The notes below the pieces were generated by a model. The model was not told where the DNA came from, searched no databases, and was given only the letters and a program-made list of their open reading frames with translations. A DNA stretch of 64,000 nucleotides. It comes from Smittia aterrima (lineage: Eukaryota > Arthropoda > Insecta > Diptera > Chironomidae). Below are positions 27,901 to 39,900 of the stretch, one piece after another (the first letter of the stretch is position 1; each line of letters opens with the position of its first letter). The translations under genes and the position numbers were made by a program. Location: positions 13,330,001 through 13,394,000 of the forward strand of contig CP093831.1 of the NCBI GenBank assembly GCA_033063855.1, given 5' to 3'.

Positions 27901-30900
27901 GACGACGGAGAAGTTTCCGCTTCATTGGATGCATAAATTAGATTGAGATCCTCGATAAAGTTTATTTAAAACATTTTCTTCCATCGTTGGCAAAACTTTC
28001 CAAGGCTCTTTCTTAATTTCCTCTTCAATCGTCAAAAACCGCAGAAATCTTCTGAATCTCATTCAAATTCATTTTTAAAGGCATCGCTACTCATTTAATT
28101 CGATTGAGGGAAAGCAAAGCTTCCTCTTAGGGATCGTTTGAAAATTACGTAGCTCACGAAAATAAATTTCTTCAACGAGACAACTCTTTTTGGTTGGAAC
28201 GTAATCACAAGCATCTCCCCTTAGTCTCTCTCTCTCTCGAGGAAAAGCTGGGAAAATAAAAAAAGCTCGCTCGGAAAAGGAAAAGGCAAATCGCATTTGA
28301 GAAAATTAGCTCGCATTATCCTCAGCGCAAAATTTCAATCGAAATGAAATAAATGTACGAGATTGTTGTTCCGGTGCCGTCTTCCGCCTTGCGTTATATC
28401 TTACCCTCATTTCACTGGAATTATGATTTGAAAAAAAAGAGATAATGATAAATTTGATTGCGTTTGATGAATATTTGATGATCTTTCAATTCAAATGTGG
28501 CGAACTCATTTGATGTGGTTGGCTCAACTCAATTTAAATGAATGAAGAAGCTTAGATACCTTTAATGTTTTTCACTTGGAAGGCACCTCTTACCCTTAAT
28601 TGCTTTGATGATGTTTCTTTCATTTAAATTTCTGCCTTTTTCTTATCAAAAAGTTGATAAAATCGGATTAGAACCTAAAGCCTTTCAACCTCTTTTTCCC
28701 TCGACGACGTAATAAATGAACGAACCCTAGGCGATGAAATACTTGAAATCAAAGTGGGAAATTAGGTGATTTACCACATGCTTCACGATTTTATGCAGAT
28801 GAGCTCGTAAAAACACGACTCGCATGTGAGCGGATGTTAATTCTCAATGTGATGAAAGCGTAATTAAAATGCCGTAAAGGACTTTTTATGTGAGCTCAAT
28901 TGTAAATGTGATTATCGTTTTGCGCGGGTGACCAGATTCTCCTTGTGGAGTGGCAATTGAATTTAATAACCGCATTAAAAAAGTTTCCGTTTCACGATGT
29001 TTTGCTCGTTAAGCCATTAGGGAAGAGAAGAAAGAGTTTATGCTAATACTTATTCGCGTAGACAGAGTGGCCTAATTAAGAAACTGTAAGCGAGGCGCTT
29101 GAGAAATTACCTTTAGTCACGCCAAGCCTTCAAGGTCAGAAGAAATCGATTGCGAAACAAAGCAACTTGTGGATTTCTTAGTTGATCCTTTCGTTGCGCT
29201 TCATAATTCTACTTTAAAAAAGATTATTTTGTCCTTGTCGTCTCTTAACGGCTCGAAGTCCTCAGGGATTGTTAATCGGAAAATAATTTCCATAGCAAAA
29301 AGTTCAAGAAATAACACAAAAGATTATTTCTCCCGTCTGCCATCTCGTTGAGCGGATGAAGAAAGGCGAACAAAAGATGTTCCTTGCGATAAAAATGTGA
29401 ACCGAATGAAAATGCGAAAAGGTAAAGAAATTCCGCGTTGGCAAACGAACAAGGAAATTAAAATCAAATTTTTCTCTTGAGCCCTTTGCTTCACTCTATC
29501 GCGGAACAAAAAGTCGCGCACCGCCTCGTAACTTTTCGCCATCAAAAAAGCTTTTCTCTCTCTCTCACTCTCGCGACAGATGCGGAATTTCGTTCGCTAA
29601 AAGCTGCTCCTAAGTGATTAAAATGAGAAATTATGTGAAACATTACGTGAAACTTTCCACTAGACAAAAAGGGTAAAGCATGCTTTAAAGCATAGACAAA
29701 GTTAGTGTAGACAATCGATGGTGAGCTAGAAATAGTCGAAGAAAAAGTTTTTAATTGATGAAGTTCCTAACTGAATTAGCAGAACTAACAAGCTTCTCGC
29801 TATCCATTCGTCTAATTGCTTATTCACTCGAACCAACGATCTGCTTCAACTTTATCCTTTTCATTTTCCGCCGCTGTGTGACGAGTGGGAATTATAAAAA
29901 TATCTGAACGAAGTGAAATTGCTCCATGGTTTGCGGAAAAATGTCTGTGGCATAAGAGAATTCTTCAACACTCGAACCATATTTTGTCGCTTATGAGGCT
30001 TCCTAGTCATACGCAAACGACATATTAAGCTACTTAGCATGAAATTTTTAGACAGCTGCTTGATGCGGAGTAATTTCATATTCCGGATCAATGACATTGG
30101 ACCCTTCTCCTATTGATAACTTCAATGGCCTTTTAAATGACACAACGTGTGACAATCCTTTCGATTCTTCTGGTAACAGATTGAAAATACTTTCTTTACG
30201 ATATTTAAGCTTAATTTGTCAACGTCGTTACGAATTGAAAGTTTGCGTCATTTATCAAAAAGTTATGACCACACACCTTCTCACCCTCGCTACCGCCATT
30301 GAAGTCGAATATTATGTTACGAGCATCAGAAATTAATTTATGATGGCCCAGGCAAACTTTTCCGCTCCTCGTTTTTCAGAGGAAACTTTCCAGAAATTCT
30401 GAGGGAAAAGGGAAAAATTTACAGACGATGTCAAGGGAAATACGTTCTGAAAAGCTATAAAGTTTCAAGTTACTGCTAGTCGCTTCTTCTCTCTTCACTC
30501 CCCAGGTTTAGACATTAGGGATTTTCATTCAAAAGAAAAAATCTTTGATGAGTCGAGTTAGCTAATCAACTCAAAGAAGTTTATCCAAAAAAACGAATTA
30601 AAGATTAAAAATCTTGTCAAACAAATAAAAATCCCTTCAATGTCTCAGTTATCGAACTGCTTCATCTCTTATTTTATTTTTTGAGAAAATGATAAAGTTT
30701 TTTTTATTAAATTCACGAAGTGAAAGCCACCGGAGCTGAAGTGTACCTCATGTCCATTAATCATATTTCTCTTCTCGTTTTTCCATTTACAGGTTAATGG
30801 TGCTTGGTCTCTACCAAATGTAGTATGTGATTTTTATATAGCAATGGATGTGATTTGTTCGACATCATCAATATTTAATTTAGTCGCGATATCTATAGAC

Positions 30901-33900
30901 AGGTGAGACGATGTTTCATTTTTCGTGATTTATTGTTTGCATTGTCATGTTCGACGAGGACGTTTCCTATCAATCAAATGAAATTTAATAATGAACTCTT
31001 TGCCGAATCAGCAGCGAGTAAATAGTTTGAACTGCGAGTTGGCTGTTATTTACCTTTCGAGGGAATTTCATTTCGCAACAGGATCATCATAAATCATTTT
31101 TATTGATAAATTATGCGAAGGAAAGCTCTCAAAGAACGCTCATATTGTTAATTGATGTTACGCAAGCTCGAGTCTTATTTATTAAACTTTTCTAAGCTCA
31201 CCTTCAAGGGCAAAGCCATGAACCCACTTCAAAGTTGTTTATGTCAGTAAAAATAAAGTTTTCCGACTCAGAACTTACGACAAGATAGCAAAGTAATGAC
31301 AAGCCAGGAATCCAATAAAAACTTCCGCTTACCACAACTCAAACATCTTCACTCAATTTATTTACGAGAAAAGTGTAATCGAGAAAGTTTCATTGACGTC
31401 GCAATTTTGCTCAAGTGTTTTAATTTGAATTCTGAGCTAACCAAGCATTGCTTCGTAGGCATGAATTCCTTTGCTTTCGTTTAATGAAATATATTTTTTC
31501 TCTTCCACATGGTGAAACATTGAATAGCTTTTATTAAATATGTTCATTGTCAGACTCATGTACGCAGAACATCAGCAATCCATAAGCATCAAGTTCGCTT
31601 CGTTGCGGCTCTACGTTTATGTGTTCATCGCTCAATCCATTCCTGTTTGCGACGCGAAAGCTCTCGTCTGTGATGTTTCAAGTGTATCATATTCATGCCT
31701 GTGCCATTATTTATTAGGGCGTAACCATCATAATTTTTTCCGCCAGCCTGCCTGGCTGACTCCTCGTGCTGCCTCCTTCTCGTTCCCGAACGTTAAAACT
31801 TTTATTCATATTCTCCTGTGCTTTTTTCCACTCTGCGTTGAAGGAGTGCGTGTATACAAAGATTAATGAAAATGTCAACAGCACATCATCGCTTAGAGAT
31901 ATTGTACAGTTGATTTAAGTGACAGCTCGAGATGACATCCTAAAGAGAAAGTGCTTTAAATTTTGTTTGGTCTTTAAAAAAAATTTAGGCGAAAGAAACA
32001 CTGACCTAAATATGTGTGACGTCTAAAGCCTGAGTGAGACAGCAAACCAAATATTGCGATGTCCACAAAAATTACAGATGCTTCGTCATGATTGTTGAAA
32101 AACATTTGTGACATGTTAACATTGCTGGAAATAAAGTCGCGTCAGCCGAGCTTTGTTCTCATTGTCGTTTGAAGAGTGAAATGAAAGAAATCGCGGTTGG
32201 ATTCCTGTTGTTGACCACAAGCATTTTGTTCGTGACTTCTGACCGAATACCAAACTACAGTCAAGTTGGCTTGACTTTTATGGAAAGTTATTACGCGCAA
32301 TACGACAACCTGAGTCAAAGATCAAGGGTTCGTGACTATTACGACACAATCGACTCCGTCATTGTGTTTAACGGGGAAATTGTGTTTGGAGTTGATCGTA
32401 TAATGGAAAAACAAAACAGCTTTGCAAATATCATCCAAAGAAATGTCTCCTCATCCGACTTTCAACCGACAAGCGATTCAGGCGTCATTCTCAACGTGTT
32501 TGGAAGAATATCTTTTAACGCCAACACTGAAAACTCAGCGTTCTTCTCCGAAATGTTTGTTATCAAGCCTCGAGGATTGTATTTCTACATTCAAAGCCAA
32601 CAGTTTCGTGCTTCTCCATCAATCAGAAACAATAACAACCTCAACAACAATAATAATGTCACTGGCACATTTAATTTTCCTTGATTTCTTCAAGGTGAAC
32701 GCTCAATAAACTTTCGCAGCTTTTAATTAAATCTCCTTATATTGCATCTATAAATTTTCTTGCGACTCAATTGAAATGAATGTCTCTCTCTTTTCTCATA
32801 GGTACATCGCCGTAACGCAACCAATTAAATATGCGAAGCATAAAAACAGTCGACGAGTGTGTTTAACGATTCTACTTGTTTGGGCAATATCAGCAGCCAT
32901 AGGCTCTCCAATCGTCCTTGGACTTAACAACACTCCCGACCGTATACCGGGTTTTTGCTTGTTTTACAACAGTGATTTTATAGTGTATTCGTCGTTAAGT
33001 AGTTTTTATATACCTTGCATCATAATGGTGTTTTTATACTGGAATATTTTTAAGGTGAGTGTAAGACCTCAGTGTTTGCATAATTTTATGGCCGTCAAAG
33101 CCTTCTCGAGTGAAGAAAAAGGAAAGAAAATGGTATTTCTCATTCCCTAGTAACTGAAATTTAATTTGTCTTAATTACGAACTATTCATGCGTGAAAATA
33201 GTTTGAAATTCTTCAAGGTTTACATAGTCAATGCTTTGGAACGGAGTGTTCGCCTCAAAGTCTGTAGGGAGTTTGAACGCTGCGGGGAGTAAACAGAAAC
33301 TAGGTGAAATAGTTTCGAAGTGATGGTGGAAGAAGGGAAAAGTTTTCCTTTTTGCGCAACAAAAGTTCATTCAGTATCATTAGAAAATTCTCAGTCGATT
33401 TTTTGGTGTAAAGCGTGAAAGATTGAAGATATTTTCTCTCTCGCTCTTTCACTTAAAGAGAGTACTAAGCGGCAACACAAACAAATTGCTAGCAATGCGA
33501 AGCTTCGATAGTAAAAGTTTGTAGAAAATGCAAACAAAGTTTTCCATCTTTCGGTCCCAGGATGAGTTCGAGAATTACGCTTTTAACGAAACGTTTTAAA
33601 AGAAAATGTTTCTTTTGACAGAACTGCTGATCGATCCCATTGAAAATTGCATTGAGAAAGTTACATCGCTGAACTGGGAATCTGTCTGTGAGGCTACGTG
33701 AATCAAATTACAAATTTAATAAGAATTTAAGAACATCATTCGATTCGAATGAGTTGCAACTCAACTCAACTGGGATTTTCTGTGAGATACAAATACTCTA
33801 AATGATCATTCACGTAGAAACTTCTGACAAGAAAGTTCAACGAGAGGAAAAAAACTAAAAGCTTTTGAGCGGAAACATTTCGACATTCTGTGGCGCAAAG

Positions 33901-36900
33901 CTTTTTTTAACAAGAAAAGTTCCACGGCAAACTCTTCTCGAGACGCTTTACGTCATCACAGAAAAGAAATTCCTTTAAGCATAACAACATTGAAGTCTTT
34001 CCGACATTGTGATGTCTCATGAATATTCAACAGACGCGAACCAATTTCCTCTCGGCATTTCATATTCGCCCAATTTCTCTCTTTAATCTTCATCAATTAA
34101 TTAATTAATTTCGAAAGATTGAAATATGGAAGTTGTCTAGTTATCAAAAGCCCATCATGAGTCTGAGCGCATTAGGAATTAATTCTTCTTCAAGTTGAAT
34201 CTTCGAGATATTTATCATGAACGAAATGGCTTCTGGGAAAACTTTAAATTTCATTTCGTTGTTTGCTCTTGAACTTGCCCTCGTTATCGATGATGGCGTG
34301 TTACGCCTTTGCACTCACTTCTCGCGACGAGACAGCTCAAAAGAATCCTTTAGTGAGAAGCGCTTGAATAAAATACACTTTGCATATGTTAAGCTGCGTA
34401 GCATGCACGAGGCAGAAAGAGGTTTATCGTTGTTTTTACTGCTCGTTTGGGGCTTTTGCATTTCTCTTCCATCGACAATCGGATGAAATAAAAAAGTTGT
34501 TTATTTGAGGTCTTACTGAAAGTACTAAAGCTAGAATCCCCATTCTCGCCTCGCTTGCTTTATTAAATTTCACTCTTTCCGGCCGCTCCATATTGCTTGA
34601 ACCTAGAGATAAGCTCCCGTTCTATTTCTCTGTTTATCAGGATCTCGCTTACGATGAAAATTTAATTAAAAAACATCAAAAATGTTTTGTTTTCTGCTTG
34701 AAGCGTCATCGTTGTCGTCCGCCATTCTCCATCCATCAAGAATGATTGCTCTTTAAAATTATTTTAATTGGCAGTGAGCTCACAAGGCAATTTCCTGCCA
34801 GACTCTCTTGTTCATTTAATATTCCGCTGACCCAAATTTCAGATTTGCAGACTTAAAGCTCAATTGAATACCTCGCATAGTGTGTCATGCAATATTGATA
34901 CATGTAAAGAGCTTAAAATTCTGTTGGAGTGAAAACCTATTTTTCAGATTGTCACGAACATTGAAATTTTGAGACCCATCCCTCTGTGGCTACGTGATAA
35001 TCGAAAAGTCCTTAACTGAAACGGAAAGCTTATGTACATTCCACTTATTTAGGAAAGTTTGTAATACTTGTAAGCCATAATCACATAAAAGTCTTTAAAA
35101 CAATAAAAGCTCTGCTTTCGAAAGCTCCGAACTATCTCGATCTGGGGATTGTATCAAGACAACTTCTGTAATACCGCCCGGCAAAGCTGTTATTCTCACG
35201 TTCCACTCTCGTAAAGTATTTTAATAAAAAAATAAAAAAGAACAACAACTTTATTGATTCAGTTTTATGTTTCGAAAATAAAAACACATTCTAGTGAAGA
35301 AGTATTCATGATTTTCCACTTCGCAGCATCCCTCGCTGGAGCAAACAAACATGATATTTTATGCGAGAATCGGTGCTGCGGCATCCAGGAGACGCTTCTG
35401 TATCAGATAAAATTGTGTCGCGTTTGCAGAAACGTGAAGAGCTTGCAATCTGCTATTTAAACTCATTTTTCTAGATTGAAATCCGATCAGTGAACTTTCC
35501 GTTTGTTTTCTTCTTTTTGAAGAACTCTTTTTGAGGTAGAAAACTAATTACTCGACTGATTCAGATTTTATTTCCAATTCGATTTAATGATGTCTAGACA
35601 CGGAAACTCTCGATAAAAAACAAAATCGTGAATACTCGATGAGTTCGAAATAAAATTAATCAATCTAACACGAAGTTTGAGTGAGTTACGTCAGCAGAAT
35701 ATCAGTGAAAGAAACGTTTCTCAAACTCATGGATCCAAAAGAAAAACTTCAAAGTTGATTCTTCAAAGAAAACTCAAAGCTTCCGACAGCTTCAGATAAA
35801 TTTTAATCAATTTCCTCGGCGAAGTTTTCGCATCCTTGAATCGATTTCTTCGCCAGAAAAACAACATTGCAACACTTCTGCTCATCATTGATTGCCATTA
35901 CCCAATTGAAGCAAAGAAATCACCGAATTTCGCGAAAAAGTTATTGGAAAATTGAATTTAAATTCAATTTCCACGACGATAAACATTTCATTTTATGATT
36001 TTTCTTCTCCTTCATGACAAATATCTCTTTACTTAAGCACAAGAATGGTAAAATTGTTTAGCGAAGACGCTTCTGCGATATAAACACAACATTTTATTAT
36101 GATGATTTATGCAATGAGATTTACTGCGTGTTACCGTGGCGAAGACGAGGGGAAAAGGAAACTGAAAGGAAAAGTAGAAAGATGTTAAAAGAACTGCGAG
36201 GCTCGTTTATAAATATGAGGAAACTTTCCCTGCTCTTTTATTCTTATCGCCGCTTCCTTGAGTTCTACAAGGCAAAAACATCGGCCATATCAATGATTTA
36301 TATTTAACAACGGCGTTAAACTTTTTTTCCATGTTCATTCGTCTTTAGGCTCTTCGCACGAGAGCGAAAAAGCAGCGAGCGGCAAGAAAGCACAATATAT
36401 CTGATTTAACAGCTGGCGGTAGCATAATTGAAAACATCGCACAAACAAAGAGATTAGCGGAGACGACGATGGACGGAAGTAGCAAAAGCTCAAAAATAGT
36501 ACCCGAAGAGGAACGACCAACAAATACGGGGTCAGGATCAAACGAGGAGGACGATGAGAATGCTGGGTGAGTTGTTAATGGAAATAACCAATCGATGCAC
36601 TCACATGAATCAATGCGACATCCTCGTTCGTGTGGATAAATAGATTTTCGCTACAATCATCCATCAAACTGCATCCGCAAGCAGTAAATTTCTATTTCGA
36701 CGTTTATTAAATTTTCTCATCCCGAGGCTTCTTTATGATGAAAAAAATAGAAAAGGGGAATAGAATCAGCGAGTAATTTATCGTTTTCCATTTTTTCTTC
36801 TTTTCTATCTCTCTCCCTTCTGTCTTGACCTGCCACGACACAACAAAAAAAATTTATTAGGTCACCCGACGCAGACGACTGTCATGTTATAGTTAACGAT

Positions 36901-39900
36901 AAATCAACCGAATTTATGCTAGCCACGGTGGTCGAAGAAACAAGCAAGTAAGTTTTTAATATTGGGCCACGCACGCTTCGGGGATGCACGACAAGCGACG
37001 TGACTGAATAAGCGTCAACTTGTTGATGGCTTCGATTCCCTCCTTCAACATTACGCAGCTTTCGATCCCTGAAATAAGCGTGCCGAATATTTCATTCCTC
37101 CCACTTTGTTTCCGGGCGATGAGCTTTCAATATATTTTATTTATTCTTTTATCAAAACCATATTTCTCTCTATGGAAGTGTGATGGCACAAATAACAACA
37201 ACACAGTCGGATCCAAATGGAAATCATGATTCCGGCTACGCGCCATCCAATATTGAAGATATATTAGCAGCGAACGTTACCCCACCCGCCAGTCCTCACC
37301 AAGCGACGATTTACGTTAATCGAAACGTTCACTACAAGACCAAGAATGGTTCGACGTCGACAGCTTCAACGACGACTAAGGTCATTACGCAGACTGCATC
37401 ACCAAAGAAAGAACCGTTCAGGTAATAATGACTCAATGAAAGCAACATTGATAATTAGATTGTTCTTTAGTTTGATGCTTATCTCTCTCTCTCTTTCTCC
37501 CCTTGCTGCCCACTTTCGAAACACATAATTTTCCATTCACCCCCCACGAAACAAACAAAACAATTATTATTATCATAATCATTTTAGTGTCGCACTGAAA
37601 CCATTATCTGCGGTACGTCACAACGTACAGCAAGCACTCTTACTATCACGAAACGATTCCACACTGTCAGCAAATTCGCGTGAAAGCTCACGAAAAGATA
37701 ACAAGAATGTTCAGGCATCGAGGTAAACGAAGCAAATCCGAAAATAAAAGCATTTTGTTTGTTTTAAGAGCCATAAATTATTTTTCGCCTCTGACATTAA
37801 AGAGAAATGAAATTCTCTACGGTCTTTGAATGACTTTTTATTCCTTAGATATTCTTGGAGCATGTGCTGACTGCTTTAGATGTTTTTTCTCGTCTCTAAC
37901 GCCCTCTAATACGCTTAAATTAGCTTCCTTTCACTCGCTCTCATTGTGTCGTTTCTCTGCCAACCGCTTAGCTTCTTCCATTCGCATCGTTATGTATTTT
38001 ACTTGCCATTATTTTTCAACTTATTGCTTTTGCATCTTTAATGTAGAGGAAGCTTCTCATCATTGCAAGAATCTTGGGAAAGACGAAAGACAAGAGAAAT
38101 TGTTCTTGCGAGAGTTTCAACACTCCACAGATCATAACGCAACATAAATTGGAAAGATTGGTCATAGATAAGCTTAAACTAGTCTGATTTCGTTTAAATA
38201 AATAAAAGCTTTTGAAGAGCTTTCAAAAGCTCTTTTGAAGGTAGAATCCTGTGAAACATTCAATTTCTTTTAAAACCGATCGATCTAAATTATTTTTATC
38301 TATTCGGTTAGCTATAAAGTCAGAGCTTTTCTCTATCAGTTCTTTCCTTTTTCATCCACTCATGCTCGTTCAGACAATAAATTTGTCATTTGATGAGACG
38401 CTTTCTGCTCCGATCGCTTTGAACAAGAACCGAGAAAGAAAATTGTTCATAAAAAGCTTTTTGTCTGCTCTCGAGAGAAAAGCATTAAGTTTAACAATGT
38501 TTTGTTATTTATTGCATCTCAATGAAACATGAAAAACTTGTTGCATTTCCCTTTCTTCTTTGTCTTTGTGGTTTCTACTACTCGGATGTTAAATTCACAA
38601 TTTAGGAGTAAAAGGACGGAGATTGCACATCTTGCTTTTCTCAAGAAAGAAGGAAAAAATTAAGAAACAAAAGGAAAATTTATTACTCGAGAGGAACTTT
38701 GCTAGACGTCTCCATTATTTCATTTTCCGCTTCACAAGGGAACCGGAAGAAAAAAATGCCATTAAACTTCAAATTCAATTTAAAAGAAATTTAGTGTTCT
38801 CGACATCACAAATTCAAATGCAAATGCAAGTCAAACTTGCTTCCGTTTCAATAAACTTTAAAAGTGAACTACAAAACTAAATGACAATGAATTTTTGGTG
38901 AAATGGAAAATCTTTTCATAATTAAATTTCCCGAGCAAAAAGAAAAGTTTCGTGACGGTGCAAAAAAGTTTAACGACAACAAAAATATTTCAATTGTTTC
39001 ACCGAGAACTGCGTTGTTACAGTCAAAGCCAAACAATTTGCAGCAAAGCGTGAAGTAAAGTGAATGAAAGCACAGACAAATGGCTGCACGATAAAAGTTT
39101 TGTTTTGTCGCACCTGCAACTCGTTAAGTGAAACTTTCGCGACATAATGATGAACAACCAGAATAGCAATGAGTTATTTAAAGACGTCAACGTCTCGTCG
39201 ACTTTAAAAGCTCTATAATGATTGAAGCTTCAGTGTTTTGCGCGGCAGAAAAAAAGCAGAAACAACTTCATAACATCTTCAGACTTTTGCTTCGTCGTAG
39301 TTGCTCCCATGTGTGCGCTTTATTAAACGATTCCATAACAGGATCGTGAAAACGTGCTTAAAGCTTGTCTCCAAAGTTCACTGTACGTATAATGATTCAA
39401 TTAAAGGCGAAGCGAACACATTTATTCGATAGAATAAAGATAGAAAGAGTGTTTGTCCACATTGGGGAATTTTCTTTCATATTAGATAATTGCTTTCTTC
39501 ATTAAGGTTTAAATACCATTCAGTCACACTCTGCCTCTTGAAAAACTCGTAATTAATAGTTCAGATGTTTTAATTAGCAAGCTTTTTCAATGACATGAAA
39601 ACGTTGACCATAAACCTCAATTTGCGGTGAATACATCGCACAAATATTTGAAGATGTGAAGGAAGCTCACTTGCACTTGTCTTGTTGAATTCGAGCAGAT
39701 ATTTGATAACAAATTGTTCGAGTCGGTGTTTGACTCATGCAAACAACGACAGAAAGCTTCAAAAATTTATTGTCATGCTTCCTGAACAAACCCATCGACA
39801 CATTTCACGCGTGGATCCCCCATTCATATTTATGAACACACTCTGTTATCAGTTCGTTCATTCATTCTCTCTCTTCTTTCCTCCGTTTTGTTCATGAACG

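Noticed and set aside
31540..31866. 108-codon frame in receptor intron 3
   Set aside because: Cys- and hydrophobic-rich but without family resemblance or a clear signal peptide; unlike the neighbouring NTF2-like frame it has no supporting pattern.
32422..32709. 95-codon frame overlapping the NTF2-like gene
   Set aside because: Shadow frame of the NTF2-like coding sequence, with no conserved pattern of its own.
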